Origin: Brevipalpus yothersi
Lineage: Eukaryota > Arthropoda > Arachnida > Trombidiformes > Tenuipalpidae
DNA length: 64,000 nt
Direction of reading: 5' to 3'
Assembly (NCBI GenBank): GCA_003956705.1
Contig: QZCP01000656.1
Span: forward strand, 62,001-126,000
This document shows, in pieces, positions 60,552 through 64,000 of the stretch. The position numbers and the translations under genes were made by a program. Below the pieces are notes generated by a model. It worked only from the letters and a program-made list of their open reading frames with translations, had not been told where the DNA came from and did no database searches. Numbering within the stretch: the first letter of the stretch is position 1; the number at the start of each line of letters is the position of its first letter.

Positions 60552-62249
60552 TCACAGAGTAATGACCTCTAAATGGGCTGGATACATCATTTTGTGATCT
60601 TGACATGGATTGCAAGATCCAAGCAACAGATGAATTTTCCCCTGGAGAGTAGAGGGCACGAAAGAAGCGATCAATGGGAATTGTAGGGTCAAGAGATAAT
60701 TCCTCAGCCATGATGATTGAATGAATTATTGCGTAGAAGCTTGCATAATGAAATTCTCTCAAAGACTACTGGTCATAGATAGGAAAGAATATAAAATTTA
60801 TACACTCTGAGAAGTTGATTCGTTGAGGGAACAAAAAAATGCTCAGGTTGATCAACAGGTTGCATGAAGAATTCAAGATGAGCAATGATCTCGATATTTC
60901 TGAAGAAGAGGTATGATAATTTGACACATGTAACTTTTGAACACATTCCAAAACACCAAAAGAAAGGAGCAAAAATTTTGTTTTGACCGTAAGAAAAGAT
61001 GAATAAATCGATGTGAAAGAGGAAACGGAAGGAGTTTGAATTATGATGATGAAAAATCATCCACAAGAATGATCGAAAAAACATATTTAGTACCTCTTCG
61101 AGAACATCGACAATCTTTATCAGTTGCTCATCAGGCACTTTGTCTGTTTTTTGGAAAATAGGAACCGTTCGGAGAAATTCCATGTATTCTTTCTGCTTTA
61201 TCAGGCCGGTTCTCATCATTATCGTTTGGAAGCATTGTCTATCGATCGCCCAGAGCTTGCAGTTCGTCAATGCTTTGACAGTTGCCGTTCTTGTACAATT
61301 GTAAAGAATAGCAAGTTCACCAAGAACTCGTCCAGGATTCATTGTATGAATATTTTTTCCCTCTTTACTGACTTCCACTTTACCTTCTTCAATGACAAAA
61401 ACAACCGAGCCAACAGCACCTTCTTCGATAATCATTGAACCCTCTTTGTAGTCCACCGGGAACATGCAATCGGTAATCTCCTCAATTTGTTGTAAATCTA
61501 GATTCTTCATGAAATCATTGTCGAGTATTGCTGATTTGATCAATTCACGGGTTCTGTAAGTGGAAAACAATTTTGTTTCACAAAATGAGAAAAAAAAGCC
61601 ATTAGTGGAGTTGAGAGATGAAAAAATCGATCAAATAAATATTATCGGAACAATCAGGGACAGAGTATTGAGAGAGGGTAGCAAGAAGAAGAGTTGGTCC
61701 AATAATTGTGGAAAAAACTTTTCTCTGGCAAGAATGTAACATCTCCCAACAAATGCAGACATTCTTCATCAGAATTTTTAAGCCCTGATGCAATTTTCCT
61801 CTCTCGTTCTCTTTTTCTAATTATTCAATAAAGTGATGATGAATCAGTTCAACTCACTCTTGAGTTTTCGGATAGTGTTGATATTTGGCTGTAATCAATT
61901 CGTTAAACGATGACAATGGTTGAGGCTCAGCAGATATTCCCATAAGACGAGTCTTTCGAGGCTGGGATCGAGGAGTAAGATGTGGACCTAAACTTATCGG
62001 TCGAGGTATGCCGAAAGAGTCCACTTGACTTCGCCTCGAGGAGCCAAAAGTTACGATTGTTTTGTATATGTCTAATTGGCTTTGTAATTCTTTAATTTCT
62101 TCTTCTTTCTCATGTAAACTTGTTTTCAAACGTTCAACCATCTCCTCTTGTGCCTTGCACATTGCTTGATAAACCTCTAATTGACCAGAGCCATTTCCAT
62201 TGGGAGGATTGGAACCAGAGTCCCCACTAGCAAAAACTTCTGCAGCCAT
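51836..62249 (-). CDS. for: cGMP-dependent protein kinase (PKG/foraging type)
   Basis: Ser/Thr kinase activated by cGMP; in insects the foraging gene controls behaviour. Exons: 62249-61858, 61553-61094, 58848-58601, 53673-53593, 53127-52880, 52768-52337, 52247-52048 and 51934-51836, giving 719 aa; human PKG1 is 671-686. The N-terminal helix MVERLKTSLHEKEEEIKELQSQL is the leucine-zipper dimerisation region. RKTRLMGISAEPQ is the autoinhibitory segment. Cyclic-nucleotide pocket A ends GELAILYNCTRTATV; pocket B has YFGERAITSDGVRTSNVIA. Kinase motifs: GVGGFG (~414-419), Lys 437 in FALKVMKK, YRDLKPEN with Asp 531, DFGFAKK at ~549. The C-terminal tail ends DDDSGWDEHF. Intron phases match. Introns hold many GA tracts. 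Confidence 0.95.
54427..54462. repeat. (CT)n microsatellite, left arm
   Basis: 36 bases of CT, about 47 bases upstream of an equally long GA tract in opposite sense. Together they form a large potential hairpin. Confidence 0.95.
54510..54549. repeat. (GA)n microsatellite, right arm
   Basis: 40 bases of GA that can pair with the CT tract at 54427-54462. Confidence 0.95.
54684..54707. repeat. (TTA)n microsatellite
   Basis: Eight tandem TTA units in the PKG intron. Confidence 0.95.
55132..55196. repeat. (GA)n microsatellite
   Basis: About 65 bases of almost pure GA, preceded by a few GAAAGA units, inside the PKG intron. Confidence 0.95.
56335..56350. repeat. 16-bp perfect palindrome
   Basis: GTACATGTACATGTAC, a perfect palindrome built from ACATGT words, in the PKG intron. 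It resembles the ACATGT-rich hairpins at 34044-34082. Confidence 0.7.
58232..58290. repeat. Mixed GAAA / GA repeat
   Basis: GAAA units pass into GAGA units inside the PKG intron. Confidence 0.85.
58849..61093 (-). other. PKG intron with GA/GAAA repeats
   Basis: A 2.2-kb intron between the two cyclic-nucleotide pocket exons. It holds several GA tracts, a GAAA run near 60519-60540, and one candidate alternative first exon (60567-60711). No other gene seen. Confidence 0.65.
60567..60711 (-). CDS. Possible alternative first exon or nested ORF in PKG
   Basis: ATG-initiated frame of 48 codons ending at a donor-like AGAG/GTCATT. The residues look protein-like (DPTIPIDRFFRALYSPGEN, then AWILQSMSRSQND) and are free of the surrounding GA bias. 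Insect foraging genes use several alternative first exons. The donor would be phase 1, which does not fit the next PKG exon (phase 0), so a linking exon would be needed. Weak support. Confidence 0.25.
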
Positions 62250-62338
62250 TGTCTAAATGGGAGAGAGAGAAAAAGCAAAAATGGGATTACCAATACATAA
62301 AACTTGTGTGAATATGTCTAGCTTGTTGTGTACTTAGA

Positions 62339-62342
<4 letters not shown>

Positions 62343-62402
<60 letters not shown>
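62343..62402. repeat. (GA)n microsatellite, left flank of gap
   Basis: 60 bases of GA running into the second N gap. Confidence 0.97.
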
Positions 62403-63046
62403 NNNNNNNNNNNNNNNNNNNNNNNNNNNNNNNNNNNNNNNNNNNNNNNNNNNNNNNNNNNNNNNNNNNNNNNNNNNNNNNNNNNNNNNNNNNNNNNNNN
62501 NNNNNNNNNNNNNNNNNNNNNNNNNNNNNNNNNNNNNNNNNNNNNNNNNNNNNNNNNNNNNNNNNNNNNNNNNNNNNNNNNNNNNNNNNNNNNNNNNNNN
62601 NNNNNNNNNNNNNNNNNNNNNNNNNNNNNNNNNNNNNNNNNNNNNNNNNNNNNNNNNNNNNNNNNNNNNNNNNNNNNNNNNNNNNNNNNNNNNNNNNNNN
62701 NNNNNNNNNNNNNNNNNNNNNNNNNNNNNNNNNNNNNNNNNNNNNNNNNNNNNNNNNNNNNNNNNNNNNNNNNNNNNNNNNNNNNNNNNNNNNNNNNNNN
62801 NNNNNNNNNNNNNNNNNNNNNNNNNNNNNNNNNNNNNNNNNNNNNNNNNNNNNNNNNNNNNNNNNNNNNNNNNNNNNNNNNNNNNNNNNNNNNNNNNNNN
62901 NNNNNNNNNNNNNNNNNNNNNNNNNNNNNNNNNNNNNNNNNNNNNNNNNNNNNNNNNNNNNNNNNNNNNNNNNNNNNNNNNNNNNNNNNNNNNNNNNNNN
63001 NNNNNNNNNNNNNNNNNNNNNNNNNNNNNNNNNNNNNNNNNNNNNN
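62403..63046. other. Assembly gap (644 N)
   Basis: A run of 644 N flanked by (GA)n on both sides, upstream of the first PKG coding exon. Confidence 0.99.

Positions 63047-63083
<37 letters not shown>
63047..63083. repeat. (GA)n microsatellite, right flank of gap
   Basis: 37 bases of GA directly after the gap, same sense as the left flank. Confidence 0.97.
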
Positions 63084-63087
<4 letters not shown>

Positions 63088-63264
63088 TGGTAGGTTGAAG
63101 ACGGTAATTAAAGAGTGACATTTCAGTGGTAGTGGCATATTTACTGACTATGGAGAGAGAGAAAAAAAACTGGAATACTTTCTCTCACCTCGATACGTTG
63201 TTGAGGTGTGCACAAAAATGTGGAGGCGATGTTGTGGGGATGTTTTCACTTAACTTGTCGTCGG

Positions 63265-63298
<34 letters not shown>

Positions 63299-63522
63299 CG
63301 AGAGTGCAAAATCAAATCAGACACAACTATTTAGCTATTTTCCACCACTATTACAACACTACAACAACGATCTTTCTCTCCTTCAAACTTATCATGTAGA
63401 GAGACCGAGAAAGAGATGAGAAAAGGCACACTGGTGGTTGGTGGTTAATCTTTGTGAGCAACTTTTTCTCTCCTCTCTTCCCTCCTCTTTCCTACACCAC
63501 ATACACTGGCTTGCTTGGCTTG

Positions 63523-63545
63523 TAGTAGTAGTAGTAGTAGTAGTC
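63523..63545. repeat. (TAG)n microsatellite
   Basis: About seven tandem TAG units in the PKG upstream region. Confidence 0.9.
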
Positions 63546-64000
63546 AATTGGTTAGAGAAGAAAAAGACTAAATGTGAATGTGAAACTGTGTGTGTGTGTA
63601 TGTATATAATGTGTATATAAGGGAGAGAGAGAGAGTGAATATTTATTCAAGGTCTTGATAGGATTGGTTGATTGAGATTTTGCCGATGCTGATGATTACT
63701 GGTTTGGACAAAATCCGTTCCTTTTTCTCTAAACACTGTTACTATCACTTGATGATAGATGTATCTCTTTCTTCTACACTCTTACAGACACACAGGTGAA
63801 TGTATGAATATATTTAGAAAAGATATGGGAAAATTAAACTGTAACGATTGGGACAAAAAGAAAATTAACATAAACAGAAAGGGAAAAATAAAGAGGCAGT
63901 GACGATTTGAAGTAACGAAGTGGCACTTTGCTGGATAAACTTGAAATTATTATTTTCAATCCAACTCAAACATGATCAAAATGAGCCAGTTAATATCATT

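Larger units (their letters stand above)
62250..64000. promoter_or_regulatory. PKG upstream region with GA repeats and gap
   Basis: 5' side of PKG. It holds a (GA)n array broken by 644 N, further short GA runs, (TAG)n near 63523-63545 and GT repeats near 63589-63615. No supported coding exon; non-coding PKG 5' exons may lie here or beyond the edge. GA arrays may act as GAGA-factor sites. Confidence 0.5.

Noticed and set aside
62287..63138. Long open frames across the second gap
   Set aside because: Same artefact: GA repeat plus N.
1..64000. Search for transposons, viral insertions, CRISPR arrays and gene-cluster defence systems
   Set aside because: No transposase, reverse transcriptase, capsid-like frame, regular direct repeats or horizontally acquired cassette was seen; all strong genes are ordinary eukaryotic genes with introns or clear animal orthologues.

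Overview
This is a gene-dense, AT-rich nuclear window from an animal. Protein genes are split by short GT-AG introns (mostly 60-350 bp), introns and intergenic DNA are full of (GA)n/(CT)n microsatellites, and two runs of N mark unclosed assembly gaps. The gene set (a TRPN/NompC mechanosensory channel, a PKG/foraging-type kinase, ciliary TMEM218, MFSD12, FAAH2) indicates an arthropod. Compact introns and AT-richness would suit a mite, but that is inference. I see no virus, transposon, CRISPR or operon structure.

Layout, left to right, with strand: N-terminal half of nompC (-, runs off the left edge); SLC35B1 (+); GUF1 (-); an Unc-13/BAIAP3-like C2 protein (-); a multi-AT-hook protein (-); mitochondrial leucyl-tRNA synthetase LARS2 (+); a FASTKD-family RAP protein (-); TMEM218 (+); Tip60/KAT5 (-); tRNA-Arg(ACG) (-); PPAT (-, with a large gap-containing intron); PAICS (+); MFSD12 (+); a short Gcn5/KAT2 (-); RPA2 (-); RAD51C (+); an FBXO22-like F-box protein (+); DHRS7-like SDR (-); TMEM14 with an extra N-terminal exon (+); FAAH2-like amidase (+); and a cGMP-dependent protein kinase (-) spread over more than 10 kb of repeat-rich introns.

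Exons were assigned by hand. For each multi-exon gene I matched donor and acceptor sites, checked that intron phases agree, and checked that the summed exon length is a multiple of three (the edge-truncated nompC by intron phase only). Several open frames begin at a TTG or GTG, and there I moved the start to an ATG.

Two themes stand out. Two divergent (head-to-head) pairs join genes of one pathway: PPAT/PAICS (de novo purine synthesis) and RPA2/RAD51C (homologous recombination). Three genes for mitochondrial translation or RNA (GUF1, LARS2, FASTKD) lie within about 14 kb, and two histone acetyltransferases (Tip60, Gcn5) are about 14 kb apart. The strongest oddities are a GC-AG intron in PPAT, an eroded editing domain in LARS2, a repeated PG-x-x-A-x-x-F-F motif between AT-hooks, a Gcn5 without its PCAF-N half, and an Unc-13-like protein with no second C2 domain. 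I did not find a convincing wholly new biological system.
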